Origin: JAGXSE01 sp040757295
Lineage (GTDB): Bacteria > Bacillota > PH28-bin88
Reading direction: 5' to 3'
Assembly: GCA_040757295.1 (NCBI GenBank)
Contig: JBFLXH010000009.1
Location: forward strand, 17,651 to 81,650
DNA length: 64,000 bases
In this document: positions 17,505-27,389 of the stretch, in pieces
How positions within the stretch are numbered: position 1 is the stretch's first letter
Layout: each line of letters begins with the position of its first letter
Notes under the pieces: model-generated
Databases searched by the model: none
What the model was told of the DNA's origin: nothing
What the model saw: the letters and a program-made list of their open reading frames with translations, nothing else
Made by a program: the position numbers and the translations under genes

Positions 17505-18584
17505 ATGAAGGCCTTCTTGGTACTGGAAGATGGAACCCTTTTTTCAGGTGAAGGGTTTGGCGCCGCAGGGAAGCATATCGGGGAAGTGGTTTTCAACACC
17601 AGCATGACCGGCTACCAGGAAGTAATCAGCGATCCGTCCTATTGCAGCCAAATTATTACTATGACTTATCCTTTGATTGGCAACTACGGCATTAATGATG
17701 CTGACATGGAATCAACCACCACCCACCTGGGTGGTTTGATTGTGCACCGGCTAGCTGAAATGCCCAACAACTGGCGGGCGAAAACAGGTTTAAGCGAATT
17801 CCTGGCTGACCGGGGTGTGATCGGTTTGCAGGGAATTGATACCAGGGCCCTGGCCAAGAAACTGCGCCAGCGGGGTACCATGATGGGAATAATTGCCGCT
17901 GGCAGCTATAAAGCCACAGATCTATTGGAGGAAGTCAGGACAGCAGATGCAAAGCCTCATCCCTCTCCAGTTTACCGGGTCACCACCCTCGCCCCCTATA
18001 CTCTCCATGGTTCCGGTTATCATGTGGCAGTGGTTGACTTTGGTGTTAAGCAAAATATTATTAGGAGCCTGATGGCCCATGGCTGTAAGGTTACCGTTTT
18101 TCCTGCCGCTACTTCAGCTGCTGAAGTTTTAGGCTGCCAGCCGGACGGGGTGCTGTTGTCGAACGGTCCCGGTGATCCGAAAAAGGTCACCGGCGCTGTC
18201 ACCACCATCCGGGAACTCTTGGGAAGGGTGCCTATTTTCGGGATCTGTTTAGGCCACCAGCTTTTAGGACTGGCCATGGGCGGCGATACTTATAAGCTGC
18301 CCTACGGCCATAGGGGCGCTAATCATCCGGTAAAAGACCTGCAGACCGGCCGGGTTTATATCACTTCCCAAAATCACGGATATGCCCTTGTCCCGGACAG
18401 CCTAAGGGGCAACGATGTGGAAATAACCCATGTAAACCTAAACGACGGGACCGTTGAGGGAATTAAGAATCGTTTCGTGCCGGCTTTTTCCGTACAGTAC
18501 CACCCGGAAGCCTGGCCCGGGCCGGAAGACTCCCGTTACCTGTTCGACAGCTTTATGGGGTTAATTCGCCAGAGCAAACACTAG
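17505..18584 (+). CDS. carA: Carbamoyl-phosphate synthase small (glutaminase) subunit
   Basis: Supplies ammonia from glutamine to CarB. 359 residues. The N-terminal FNTSMTGYQEVISDPSY block is typical, and the class I glutamine amidotransferase domain has the nucleophile in GICLGHQLLG and the catalytic His-x-Glu in YHPEAWPGPED. As part of the pyr operon it is the pyrimidine-linked copy; no arginine genes are nearby. Confidence 0.97.
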   Translation: MKAFLVLEDGTLFSGEGFGAAGKHIGEVVFNTSMTGYQEVISDPSYCSQIITMTYPLIGNYGINDADMESTTTHLGGLIVHRLAEMPNNWRAKTGLSEFLADRGVIGLQGIDTRALAKKLRQRGTMMGIIAAGSYKATDLLEEVRTADAKPHPSPVYRVTTLAPYTLHGSGYHVAVVDFGVKQNIIRSLMAHGCKVTVFPAATSAAEVLGCQPDGVLLSNGPGDPKKVTGAVTTIRELLGRVPIFGICLGHQLLGLAMGGDTYKLPYGHRGANHPVKDLQTGRVYITSQNHGYALVPDSLRGNDVEITHVNLNDGTVEGIKNRFVPAFSVQYHPEAWPGPEDSRYLFDSFMGLIRQSKH

Positions 18585-18627
18585 AAATTGCGCCGGAGAA
18601 TCCGGTATAGGGAAAAGGAGGAGCAAA

Positions 18628-21600
18628 GTGCCCATAAAAAAGGACTTGCGTAAAGTGTTGGTGATTGGCTCGGGGCCGATCATCATTGGCCAAGCGGCAG
18701 AGTTTGATTATGCTGGGACCCAGGCCTGCAAGGCTCTGCGAGAGGAGGGCCTGGAGGTTATACTTGTAAACAGCAACCCTGCCACCATCATGACCGATAA
18801 AGATACGGCAGACCGCACTTATATCGAACCGCTGACACCAGAGTTTTTGGCCAGAATTATTGCATTGGAGAAACCCGATGGGCTGGTTGCTACCTTGGGC
18901 GGTCAGGTGGGCCTTAATCTGGCCATGGAACTGGCAGCTTCCGGTGTTCTGGGCGAACATGGTGTAGAGCTTTTGGGCACGCCCCTCACTGCCATTAAGA
19001 AAGCAGAGGACCGGGATCTGTTTAAAAAAACCATGGAAGAACTTAATGAACCAATCCCGGAGAGCTGTATAGTAGAAAAGCTGGAAGAAGCCATTAGTTT
19101 TGCGGAACAGTTAGGGTACCCCCTGATTGTCCGTCCGGCTTATACCCTGGGCGGCACAGGCGGCGGGGTGGTTTCCAACCGGCAGGAGCTGGTTGAAACA
19201 GTTGCCAGAGGCTTAAAACACAGCCTGATTAACCAGGTCTTGGTAGAACGCTCAGTAGCGGGCTGGAAGGAGATTGAGTATGAAGTAATTCGCGATGTTG
19301 CTGACAACTGCATTACCGTCTGCAATATGGAAAATATTGACCCTGTGGGCATCCATACCGGAGACAGCATTGTCGTGGCTCCCTCCCAAACCCTGTCAGA
19401 TAGGGAGCACCAAATGCTGCGCACCGCTTCCTTGAAGATAATCCGCGCTCTGGGTATCGAGGGCGGCTGCAACATTCAGTTTGCCCTTGATCCGGCTAGT
19501 TTCCAGTACTACGTTATTGAAGTAAACCCCCGAGTCAGCCGGTCAAGCGCTCTAGCCTCCAAGGCAACCGGTTACCCCATTGCCAAGGTCGCCGCTAAAA
19601 TCGCTGTTGGTTACACCCTGGACGAAATAAAGAACTCAGTTACAGGGAAAACCTTCGCATGTTTTGAACCGGCTTTAGACTATGTTGTAGTGAAAATACC
19701 CCGGTTCCCCTTTGACAAATTCGCCTCTGCTGACCGTTCTTTAGGTACTCAAATGAAGGCTACCGGCGAAGTGATGGCGATCGGGCGGACTTTGGAGGCC
19801 GCCCTGTTAAAAGCTATCCGATCCCTGGAGATCGGTGTTGATAGCCTTTTCTATCCCGGCTTGGCCGATCTGCCGGCAGATCTGCTGGAAGCAAAATTGA
19901 AAACTAAGGACGACATGCGCCTATTTGTTATTGCTGAAGCCATGCGCCGGGGCCTAGCCATCGAAAGGGTGGCAGAGCTTACAGCCCTGGATAAATTCTT
20001 CCTGGGTAAAATCGCTAACATTATTAAAATGGAAGAAAAACTGCAAAGAGCCGGGCAGCATCTCTCTATTGAATTAATCCAGGAGGCTAAAACAATGGGA
20101 TTTGCTGACAGCCGCATCGCTGCTATTACTGCCCTGCCGGAAGGCCATATCAAGGAATTGCGCATAAGCCATGGGATTAAGCCGGTTTTCAAGATGGTTG
20201 ACACCTGCGCTGCTGAGTTTGAGGCAGCTACCCCTTATTATTACTCAGCCTATGATCAAGAAGATGAAACAATGGTACCCTCTGGCCGGAAAATCATTGT
20301 GCTGGGATCAGGCCCGATCAGAATCGGGCAGGGCATCGAATTTGACTATTGCTCCGTTCATTCGGTCCTGGCCCTTAGAGAAGCAGGGATCCAAGCTGTT
20401 ATTGTCAACAATAACCCTGAAACCGTAAGCACTGATTTTGATACGGGAGACAGGCTTTATTTTGAACCTTTGACTGCGGAAGATGTGATTCATGTGCTTG
20501 AAAAAGAAAACCCGGAAGGGGTTATCGTTCAGTTTGGCGGGCAGACAGCCATCAACCTGGCCAAGCCCCTGGCCGACGCCGGAGTACCCATTTTGGGTAC
20601 CTCTGTAGAAAATATTGACCGGGCTGAAGACAGGGAGAAATTTGACCAGCTCTTGCAGGAGCTAGGTATCCCCAGACCCCCCGGTCAGACAGTGCTGACC
20701 ATGGAAGAGGCTGTGGCGGCTGCCCAACGGATAGGTTACCCGGTGCTGGTACGGCCATCCTATGTCCTGGGGGGGCGGGCTATGGAGATCGTCTATAGCC
20801 AGGAGGAACTGGTATCTTATATGACTGCGGCAGCCAGAATTTCTCCTAACCACCCCGTCCTAGTTGACAAATACTTCAAGGGAAAAGAGATTGAGGTTGA
20901 CGCTATTTCCGACGGTGAGGAAATCCTCATCCCGGGAATAATGGAGCATATCGAACGGGCCGGGATTCACTCCGGGGACAGTACAGCCGTCTATCCGGCC
21001 CAATCCTTGTCTCCGGCCCTTGTTGCCCAAGTTGTGGAGTATACGGAAAAACTGGCAAAAGCCCTGCGGGTAAAAGGCCTCATCAATATCCAATTTGTAG
21101 TTTTCGAGGACCAGGTGTTTGTACTGGAGGTCAACCCCCGCTCCAGCCGGACGGTACCTTATATGAGCAAAATAACGGGTATCCCGGTGGTTAAGCTGGC
21201 CACCAGGGTCATCTTAGGCCAAAGGCTGCGGGAAGCGGGTTACGGAGTGGGGCTCAGCCCTGCCCCTCCGCTGGTTTCCGTAAAAGCGCCGGTATTTTCC
21301 TTCGGCAAGCTGGTCCAGGTGGATACTTCCCTCGGGCCCGAAATGAAATCTACCGGAGAGGTGATGGGTGTGGGCACAACCCTGGCCAGCGCCCTTTATA
21401 AAGGCTTGGTAGCTGCTGGTTGCCGGGTACCCGCAAAAGGGAACATCCTGGCAACCATAGCCGATAAGGACAAAAAAGAGGCATTACCCCTTTTAAAAGG
21501 TTTTTACGATCTAGGTTTTCGCATCTTAGCCACCGCCGGAACAGCCGCAGCCTTGGCCCACGCTGGAATTCCCGCTGAAACTGTTAACAAGATTAGAGAA

Positions 21601-21840
21601 GGTTCTCCCCATATGGTGGATGTCATCCGGGCAGGCCGGGTGCACCTGGTTGTTAATACTATGACAAAAGGCCGGGCTCCTGAACGCGACGGGTTCCAAA
21701 TCCGCCGAGCGGCAGTGGAACATGGAATTCCTTGCCTAACTTCTCTGGATACCGTGGCAATGCTGATAGAGGTAATGACTTCCCTGCAAGAGGGGCATGA
21801 CCTTGAAGTCTTCTCCGTTCAGCAGTACCTGCCACATTAA
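18628..21840 (+). CDS. carB: Carbamoyl-phosphate synthase large subunit
   Basis: 1070 residues, full length, with the duplicated ATP-grasp architecture. The two halves begin with VLVIGSGPIIIGQAAEFDYAG and IIVLGSGPIRIGQGIEFDYC, and each contains a conserved EVNPR motif (IEVNPRVSRSSALASK and LEVNPRSSRTVPYMSK). The C-terminal MGS-like domain (about 930-1070) is the usual site of allosteric control by UMP or ornithine. GTG start with AAAAGGAGGAG upstream. Confidence 0.97.
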   Translation: MPIKKDLRKVLVIGSGPIIIGQAAEFDYAGTQACKALREEGLEVILVNSNPATIMTDKDTADRTYIEPLTPEFLARIIALEKPDGLVATLGGQVGLNLAMELAASGVLGEHGVELLGTPLTAIKKAEDRDLFKKTMEELNEPIPESCIVEKLEEAISFAEQLGYPLIVRPAYTLGGTGGGVVSNRQELVETVARGLKHSLINQVLVERSVAGWKEIEYEVIRDVADNCITVCNMENIDPVGIHTGDSIVVAPSQTLSDREHQMLRTASLKIIRALGIEGGCNIQFALDPASFQYYVIEVNPRVSRSSALASKATGYPIAKVAAKIAVGYTLDEIKNSVTGKTFACFEPALDYVVVKIPRFPFDKFASADRSLGTQMKATGEVMAIGRTLEAALLKAIRSLEIGVDSLFYPGLADLPADLLEAKLKTKDDMRLFVIAEAMRRGLAIERVAELTALDKFFLGKIANIIKMEEKLQRAGQHLSIELIQEAKTMGFADSRIAAITALPEGHIKELRISHGIKPVFKMVDTCAAEFEAATPYYYSAYDQEDETMVPSGRKIIVLGSGPIRIGQGIEFDYCSVHSVLALREAGIQAVIVNNNPETVSTDFDTGDRLYFEPLTAEDVIHVLEKENPEGVIVQFGGQTAINLAKPLADAGVPILGTSVENIDRAEDREKFDQLLQELGIPRPPGQTVLTMEEAVAAAQRIGYPVLVRPSYVLGGRAMEIVYSQEELVSYMTAAARISPNHPVLVDKYFKGKEIEVDAISDGEEILIPGIMEHIERAGIHSGDSTAVYPAQSLSPALVAQVVEYTEKLAKALRVKGLINIQFVVFEDQVFVLEVNPRSSRTVPYMSKITGIPVVKLATRVILGQRLREAGYGVGLSPAPPLVSVKAPVFSFGKLVQVDTSLGPEMKSTGEVMGVGTTLASALYKGLVAAGCRVPAKGNILATIADKDKKEALPLLKGFYDLGFRILATAGTAAALAHAGIPAETVNKIREGSPHMVDVIRAGRVHLVVNTMTKGRAPERDGFQIRRAAVEHGIPCLTSLDTVAMLIEVMTSLQEGHDLEVFSVQQYLPH

Positions 21841-21861
21841 TAAAAAAAGGAGGGAGTACCA

Positions 21862-22572
21862 ATAAAGTCCAAGCAAAGAATAATTATCGCCCTTGATGTA
21901 GATACAGTATACCAGGTGGAAAGACTAGTTAACCTCTTTGGGAATCAAGTTGGGATGTTCAAGATTGGGCTGCAGTTAATCCATAACTTGGGGCCATCGG
22001 TAATTGACCTTGTTCACCAGCGGGGCGGAAAGGTCTTTGCAGATTTTAAATTTCACGACATTCCCAACACAGTTGCCCAGGCTTCCCGGGCTATCACCCG
22101 TAAGGGTGTAGCAATGTTCAACCTGCATGCCTCCGGTGGAAGGGAGATGCTCCAGGCCGGGGCGCAGGCTGCGGCAATGGAAGCAGCCAAACTGGGTATT
22201 CCTTCTCCCATGGTCCTTGCGGTGACGGTACTGACAAGCTGGAACCAGACAGCCTTTTCCCAGGAGACAGGCATTGCCAAACCCATCTCCCAGGTTGTTA
22301 AAGACTGGAGCCAGTTAGCCCAGGAGGCCGGCCTGCATGGGGTAGTGGCCTCTCCTTGGGAAATCCGGGCAGTGCGGGAAAGCTGCGGGGAGGATTTTCT
22401 AGTGGTGACCCCCGGGGTGCGGCCGCTTGGCGCCAGCCAGGACGACCAGCAGCGGGTAATGACGCCAACCGAGGCAGTTCAGGCCGGGGCCAGCTACCTG
22501 GTCATTGGCCGCCCGGTGACCGCTGCGCCTGATCCTGCCGCCGCCCTGGAGTCCATCCTAGCCACCCTTTAA
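21862..22572 (+). CDS. pyrF: Orotidine 5'-phosphate decarboxylase, apparent ATA start codon
   Basis: Last step of UMP synthesis. The conserved family N-terminus with substrate-contact Asp (IIIALDVD) lies upstream of the first ordinary start in this frame (GTG 21916), so the real start must be earlier. AAGGAGGG at 21847-21854 is followed after seven bases by ATA at 21862; no ATG, GTG or TTG exists in frame between. Starting there gives 236 residues, the normal length. Other motifs are ADFKFHDIPNTV with the catalytic Lys-Asp pair, and VTPGVRP. Alternatives are a sequence error or a mutated ATG. It closes the pyr operon and a terminator follows. Confidence 0.9.
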   Translation: MKSKQRIIIALDVDTVYQVERLVNLFGNQVGMFKIGLQLIHNLGPSVIDLVHQRGGKVFADFKFHDIPNTVAQASRAITRKGVAMFNLHASGGREMLQAGAQAAAMEAAKLGIPSPMVLAVTVLTSWNQTAFSQETGIAKPISQVVKDWSQLAQEAGLHGVVASPWEIRAVRESCGEDFLVVTPGVRPLGASQDDQQRVMTPTEAVQAGASYLVIGRPVTAAPDPAAALESILATL

Positions 22573-22584
22573 ACAAAAACAGAG

Positions 22585-22611
22585 AAGCCGGGGGAGTTCC
22601 CCGGCTTTTTA
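22585..22611. terminator. Terminator closing the pyr operon, shared with the convergent gene
   Basis: Arms AAGCCGGGG and CCCCGGCTT around a five-base loop, followed by TTTTT on the plus strand. It lies between convergent stops and overlaps the end of the NFACT gene. Confidence 0.85.
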
Positions 22612-24384
22612 GTCTCTAATGCCCAGGCTTTTAATGATTTCCGCGTCTGGCGTTACATAAAGGGTTTTATGGTGATCGTAAATAACCATGCCCGGTTTGC
22701 CGCCTTTTAACTTGCGGACATGCTTGGCCAGGGTGTAATCAACCGGAACATTGGCTGAATTGCGGGCCTTGCTGAAATATGCAGCCAGCATGGCCGCGAG
22801 GTGCAAGGTATCAGGAGGCAGGTCAGCCTTTTCAGATCGCACCACCACATGGGAGCCGGGAACATCCTTGGCATGAAACCAAAAATCCCTTTCCCTGGCC
22901 CACTTTAGAGAAAGGTACTCATTCTGCAGATTATTCCGGCCAACCATAATGGCCAATCCGTCTCTTGACTCCACTTCCCATGGCCTGCTTATTTCCTCTT
23001 TTGGCGCCGTTTTCTGACCAGGTTTCTGGGCCTTGGCCTTTATTAGGCCGGCTTTTTCCATTTCCTGCTGGATTTCCGCCAGGTCGGCAGGTTCGGCGGC
23101 TTGGGAAACAGCGAATAGGAGGCTGTCAATATATTGAGCTTCCAGCCGGGATTTTGCCATTTGCTCCTCGGCCTGTACGGCAGCATTTTTGGCTTTAGCG
23201 TACTTTTTGTAATACCACTGGGCATTTTCCGCCGGGGTTAAATGGGGGTTTAAAACAATCTTGATTAAAGGACTCTCCGGCTGATAGTAATTATCCAGTT
23301 CCACTTCAGCCTTCCCTCTGGGGATTTGATGCATATAGGTTGTGAGCAGTTCTCCCTTCAGGCGAAATTCGTCAGCATTTCCAGCCTGGCGCAGATCTTC
23401 CTCCTGTAATTCCAGCTTCTTATCAACCCGCTTTGCTTCCTTTGTCAAAACTGAGTTCAGGTGGTTTCGCGCCTGGTTTATTTTTTCGGCTGCCATTTTC
23501 CCGGCATAAAAAGCATCGATGGTATGGCTCATGGATGGAAAGTGTTTTTTCCTCAGCCCCTCATACTGGAGGAGATCAAAGGCTGCGTATGCCACTGGGT
23601 TTTTGGGGTCTCCCACTAGGGTAGGATAAAAATTGTTCTCTTCTGCAGCGACGGCAAACTTTTTGATCTTTTTCCACACAAGCCTTAGTTCCAGTTGACC
23701 GCATTGATCAACAGTCAGATCCTGGGGTAAGCCGGCGGAAACCACTGCTTCCCGGGCTAACAAGGGGCTAAATCCAGCCATGTGTTCAGCTAAAACCTTA
23801 ACCAATTGGTCAGCAAGAGACCCTGTGAGAACATTATGAAAGAAATGTTCTTCATCAAGGATGGCCGGGTCCAGCTTTGTCTGGGCTGGCGGGTCTACAT
23901 AGGGCCGCCCGGGTAGGACTTCCCTGTGACGGCTTACAGCATGGGAATAACGCTTAATACCGTCAAGGATAATATTGGTGTCTTTATCAAGTAGAATGAT
24001 GTTGCTGTGTCTGCCCATCACTTCACATACTAAAACCTTCTCTTGCCACCTGCCCAACTCGTCATAGGCAAGAACCCTTAGGCGCAACAACCGTTCCCAG
24101 CGGGGCTGTTCGACCTCAACAATCCTGCCGCCCTCTAGGTGTTTGCGTAAAACCATACAAAACATCGGAGGGGTGGCAGGGTTTTCCGTCTCCTGCTCGG
24201 TCAGGTGCACTCTGGCATGAACCGCATGGCTGGACAACAGCAGTCTTTTGTTTGCTTTATTCTGTCGGATATAGAGTACCAGGGTATCTTCCGAGGGTTG
24301 GTAGACCCGGTTAATCTTGCCATCAATCAACTGGTGATTAAGTTCTGCAGCAATAGCAGCCATGACAAATCCATCAAATGCCAT
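22609..24384 (-). CDS. Rqc2/RqcH-like NFACT-family protein (fibronectin-binding A type)
   Basis: 591 residues from the ATG at 24384, which has AAAGGATG upstream; an in-frame TTG-type extension to 24402 is unlikely. The architecture is NFACT-N (starts AFDGFVMAAIAAELN), a helical coiled-coil middle, and NFACT-R near the C-terminus (GRNNLQNEYLSLKWARERDFWFHAKD in two parts). Bacterial RqcH binds stalled 50S subunits and recruits tRNA-Ala to add alanine tails; older annotations call it a fibronectin-binding protein. It is transcribed alone. Confidence 0.92.
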   Translation of the reverse strand: MAFDGFVMAAIAAELNHQLIDGKINRVYQPSEDTLVLYIRQNKANKRLLLSSHAVHARVHLTEQETENPATPPMFCMVLRKHLEGGRIVEVEQPRWERLLRLRVLAYDELGRWQEKVLVCEVMGRHSNIILLDKDTNIILDGIKRYSHAVSRHREVLPGRPYVDPPAQTKLDPAILDEEHFFHNVLTGSLADQLVKVLAEHMAGFSPLLAREAVVSAGLPQDLTVDQCGQLELRLVWKKIKKFAVAAEENNFYPTLVGDPKNPVAYAAFDLLQYEGLRKKHFPSMSHTIDAFYAGKMAAEKINQARNHLNSVLTKEAKRVDKKLELQEEDLRQAGNADEFRLKGELLTTYMHQIPRGKAEVELDNYYQPESPLIKIVLNPHLTPAENAQWYYKKYAKAKNAAVQAEEQMAKSRLEAQYIDSLLFAVSQAAEPADLAEIQQEMEKAGLIKAKAQKPGQKTAPKEEISRPWEVESRDGLAIMVGRNNLQNEYLSLKWARERDFWFHAKDVPGSHVVVRSEKADLPPDTLHLAAMLAAYFSKARNSANVPVDYTLAKHVRKLKGGKPGMVIYDHHKTLYVTPDAEIIKSLGIRD

Positions 24385-24534
24385 TGAAGTACATCCTTTC
24401 AAAAAAACATGACAACATCCAGTATAGCATTCACTTCTTCTTGAAGCAATTTACAGAAGGACTGCATTTTTTCCTGATGGTAGGCATACCCATTTTAAGG
24501 GAGCAACTACCATTGTAGGGAGGAGCGGGCAATA

Positions 24535-27288
24535 ATGCAAAAACAAGGATGGCATTGCTTATTTCCAGGCAAAGCCTTGGAGATATTAGGCACCGACTCT
24601 GAACATGGCCTTTCCGCTGCTGTTGCTGAACAGAGACTACAGCGCTTCGGACCTAATCAATTGGAGCAGCGCAAGGGCATCTCCCCATGGCAGGTGCTGG
24701 TTAACCAATTTAAAGACTTTATGGTGGTTGTTTTGTTGGCGGCAACGGCGATATCCGGATTCATGGGTGAAGTAGCTGATGCTTTTACTATTATGGCCAT
24801 TGTCATATTTAATGCTGTGTTAGGCTTTGTTCAGGAATATAAAGCGGAAAAATCAATGGAGGCCCTGCAGCGAATAACAGCTCCGGAAGCTGTGGTATTG
24901 CGGGATGGCCTGGAGCTTACTGTGCCTGCCAGCTCCCTGGTGCCTGGGGATATAATTCTGTTGGACACAGGCAACCGGGTGCCGGCTGATGCCCGGCTCC
25001 TGCAAACAGCTTCCTTGGAAGTGGAAGAATCTATGCTAACCGGGGAATCCGTGCCGGTGCGGAAACAACATGACCTCCTGCTGGCGGAGAACGCAAACCT
25101 GGGCGACCGCAGGAATATGGTCTTTATGGGCACTGTAGTTACCAGGGGCCGAGCCAAAGCGCTGGTAGTGGCCACTGCCATGGCCACAGAAATGGGCCAG
25201 ATTTTTGGTCTCCTACAACAGGCTGCTGCTGAGCCAACCCCTTTACAGCGCCGTCTTGATCACCTGGGCCGCTGGCTGGTTGGCCTCTGCCTGATTATCT
25301 GTGGAATAGTGGTTGTGACAGGAGTTTTCCGGGGTGAGCCTCCCTACCAGATGTTTTTGGCCGGGGTTAGCTTGGCAGTGGCGGCAATCCCCGAGGGACT
25401 GCCGGCTATCGTCACCGTTTCTCTTGCCATTGGGGTGCAAAAAATGATCCGGAGAAGGGCCATTATCCGGAAACTGCCAGCAGTGGAGACCTTAGGTTGT
25501 GCAACGGTAATTTGTTCGGATAAAACCGGTACGCTGACCCAGAATGAGATGACCGTAACCCGTATATTAGTAGGGGACCGGCTCTTGGAGGTTTCCGGCA
25601 AAGGTTTTGAACCCAGAGGTGATTTCCTGGAACAGGATCGGTTAGTGCTCCCTAGAGAAGATAAGTGCCTTGCAACCCTCTTAACCATCTGCGCATTGTG
25701 CAATAATGCCCGCCTAAAAAGGTCCGGAATGGCTGTAACCGGCTTGTTCCGTTCAAAAAAAGAAGATTCCTGGCATTTAGCCGGAGATCCCACTGAAGGA
25801 GCCTTGCTGGTCGTGGCAGCCAAAGCAGGAATCTGGAGGGATAGTGTCGAAAAGGAGGTGCAGCGGCTTGCTGAACTGCCGTTTGACTCAGAACGCAAGC
25901 GGATGTCCGTAATCTATGGCAAACCGGGTCAGGCCGCCTGGCTTTATACAAAAGGAGCACCGGATGTAATATTAAGCTTATGTGACCGGATTTACCTGAA
26001 TAACAGGGAAAGGCCCCTTACGCCGGAATTGCGGCAAAAGGTCTTGCAGGTTAACGAGCAGCTGGCTGCCGGAGCTCTCCGCGTCCTTGGTATGGCATAT
26101 AAGTCTTTGCCGGCGGGCAAAACGACCGGTGATGCTGAGCAGATGGAAAGAGATTTGGTCTTCGTAGGGCTTGCCGGCATGATCGACCCGCCCCGTCCGG
26201 CAGCGGTCAGGGCAGTACAGCACTGCCGCCAGGCCGGTATCAAGACGATAATGATCACCGGCGACCACCCCTTGACAGCTCGGGCTATTGCCCGGGAATT
26301 AAACCTTCCGGCTGGCCCCGGCCAAGTGATGACAGGCCTGGAGCTGGATCATCTGTCCGACGCCCAACTGACTGAAAGGGTTGAGGATGTCGCTGTCTTC
26401 GCCCGGGTATCACCAAAACATAAGCTGCGGATTGTGAAAGCCCTGAAATCCTGCGGCCATGTAGTGGCCATGACCGGAGACGGCATCAACGATGCCCCGG
26501 CTGTCAAAGAGGCTGATATTGGTGTGGCCATGGGGAAGACTGGTACCGATGTGACCAAAGAAGCCTCTGCCATGGTCTTGGCTGATGATAACTTTGCCAC
26601 CATTGTTGCGGCTGTAGAAGAAGGCAGGGCTATCTATGATAATATTCGCAAGTTTATTCGCTATTTGCTGTCATGTAATATTGGGGAAGTATTGACAATG
26701 TTCCTGGTGACCCTGCTCGGTTACCCGATACCCCTTTTGCCCATTCAGATCCTATGGGTAAACCTGGTGACAGACGGGTTCCCGGCCATGGCCCTTGGTG
26801 TCGACAAAGCGGACCCCGATATCATGCAGCGGCGTCCTCGACGGCCGCAGGAAAGTATCTTTGCCTACGGCTTGGGATGGAAAATACTATCAAGAGGAGT
26901 CTATATCGGAGCAGGCACCTCCTTGGTGTTTTTGTCAGCCCTTTTCCTGGGTAATGGGGACTTGGCCGTTGCCCGCACCATGGCTTTTTGCACCTTGGTT
27001 TTTTCCCAGCTCTTTCATGTTTTTGACTGCAAGTCGGAAAAGTATTCTGTTTTCCAATTAGGCTTTTTATCAAACCCGTACCTGGTAGCGGCAGCGGCCT
27101 GCTCTGTGGCTATGCAGCTTATTGTGGTTTACTGGCCTGTTTTCCAGTCCATCTTTAAAACCGTTCCGCTGAATGCTTTCCAATGGGGTATGATCTTGCT
27201 GGTGGCTGGCGGAAGTACCTTCTGCAAAGGGCTAGCTTACTATATACTGATGCCGGTCAGGCGGCGCCTTGTGTACTTGCGGGCTTAG
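24535..27288 (+). CDS. P-type Ca2+-transporting ATPase
   Basis: 917-residue P2-type cation pump of the plasma membrane. It has an N-terminal cation ATPase domain, an actuator motif TGES, the transmembrane PEGLP motif of Ca2+ pumps, the phosphorylated Asp329 in DKTGTLT, and the hinge TGDGINDAPAVKEADIGVAMG (in part). The C-terminal six-helix region includes NLVTDGFPAMALG, typical of SERCA/PMR1-like bacterial pumps. Ca2+ (possibly Mn2+) is inferred from these motifs. ATG start with GGGAGGAG upstream; single-gene unit. Confidence 0.93.
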   Translation: MQKQGWHCLFPGKALEILGTDSEHGLSAAVAEQRLQRFGPNQLEQRKGISPWQVLVNQFKDFMVVVLLAATAISGFMGEVADAFTIMAIVIFNAVLGFVQEYKAEKSMEALQRITAPEAVVLRDGLELTVPASSLVPGDIILLDTGNRVPADARLLQTASLEVEESMLTGESVPVRKQHDLLLAENANLGDRRNMVFMGTVVTRGRAKALVVATAMATEMGQIFGLLQQAAAEPTPLQRRLDHLGRWLVGLCLIICGIVVVTGVFRGEPPYQMFLAGVSLAVAAIPEGLPAIVTVSLAIGVQKMIRRRAIIRKLPAVETLGCATVICSDKTGTLTQNEMTVTRILVGDRLLEVSGKGFEPRGDFLEQDRLVLPREDKCLATLLTICALCNNARLKRSGMAVTGLFRSKKEDSWHLAGDPTEGALLVVAAKAGIWRDSVEKEVQRLAELPFDSERKRMSVIYGKPGQAAWLYTKGAPDVILSLCDRIYLNNRERPLTPELRQKVLQVNEQLAAGALRVLGMAYKSLPAGKTTGDAEQMERDLVFVGLAGMIDPPRPAAVRAVQHCRQAGIKTIMITGDHPLTARAIARELNLPAGPGQVMTGLELDHLSDAQLTERVEDVAVFARVSPKHKLRIVKALKSCGHVVAMTGDGINDAPAVKEADIGVAMGKTGTDVTKEASAMVLADDNFATIVAAVEEGRAIYDNIRKFIRYLLSCNIGEVLTMFLVTLLGYPIPLLPIQILWVNLVTDGFPAMALGVDKADPDIMQRRPRRPQESIFAYGLGWKILSRGVYIGAGTSLVFLSALFLGNGDLAVARTMAFCTLVFSQLFHVFDCKSEKYSVFQLGFLSNPYLVAAAACSVAMQLIVVYWPVFQSIFKTVPLNAFQWGMILLVAGGSTFCKGLAYYILMPVRRRLVYLRA

Positions 27289-27389
27289 GAATAATACTAG
27301 TGGGTGGAGCAGGAAATACTTTAATTAACTGCTTCCTGGAGATTCGCGAGCCTAAAAGATCAACAAACCACCTAAGGAGGTAGAAATAT

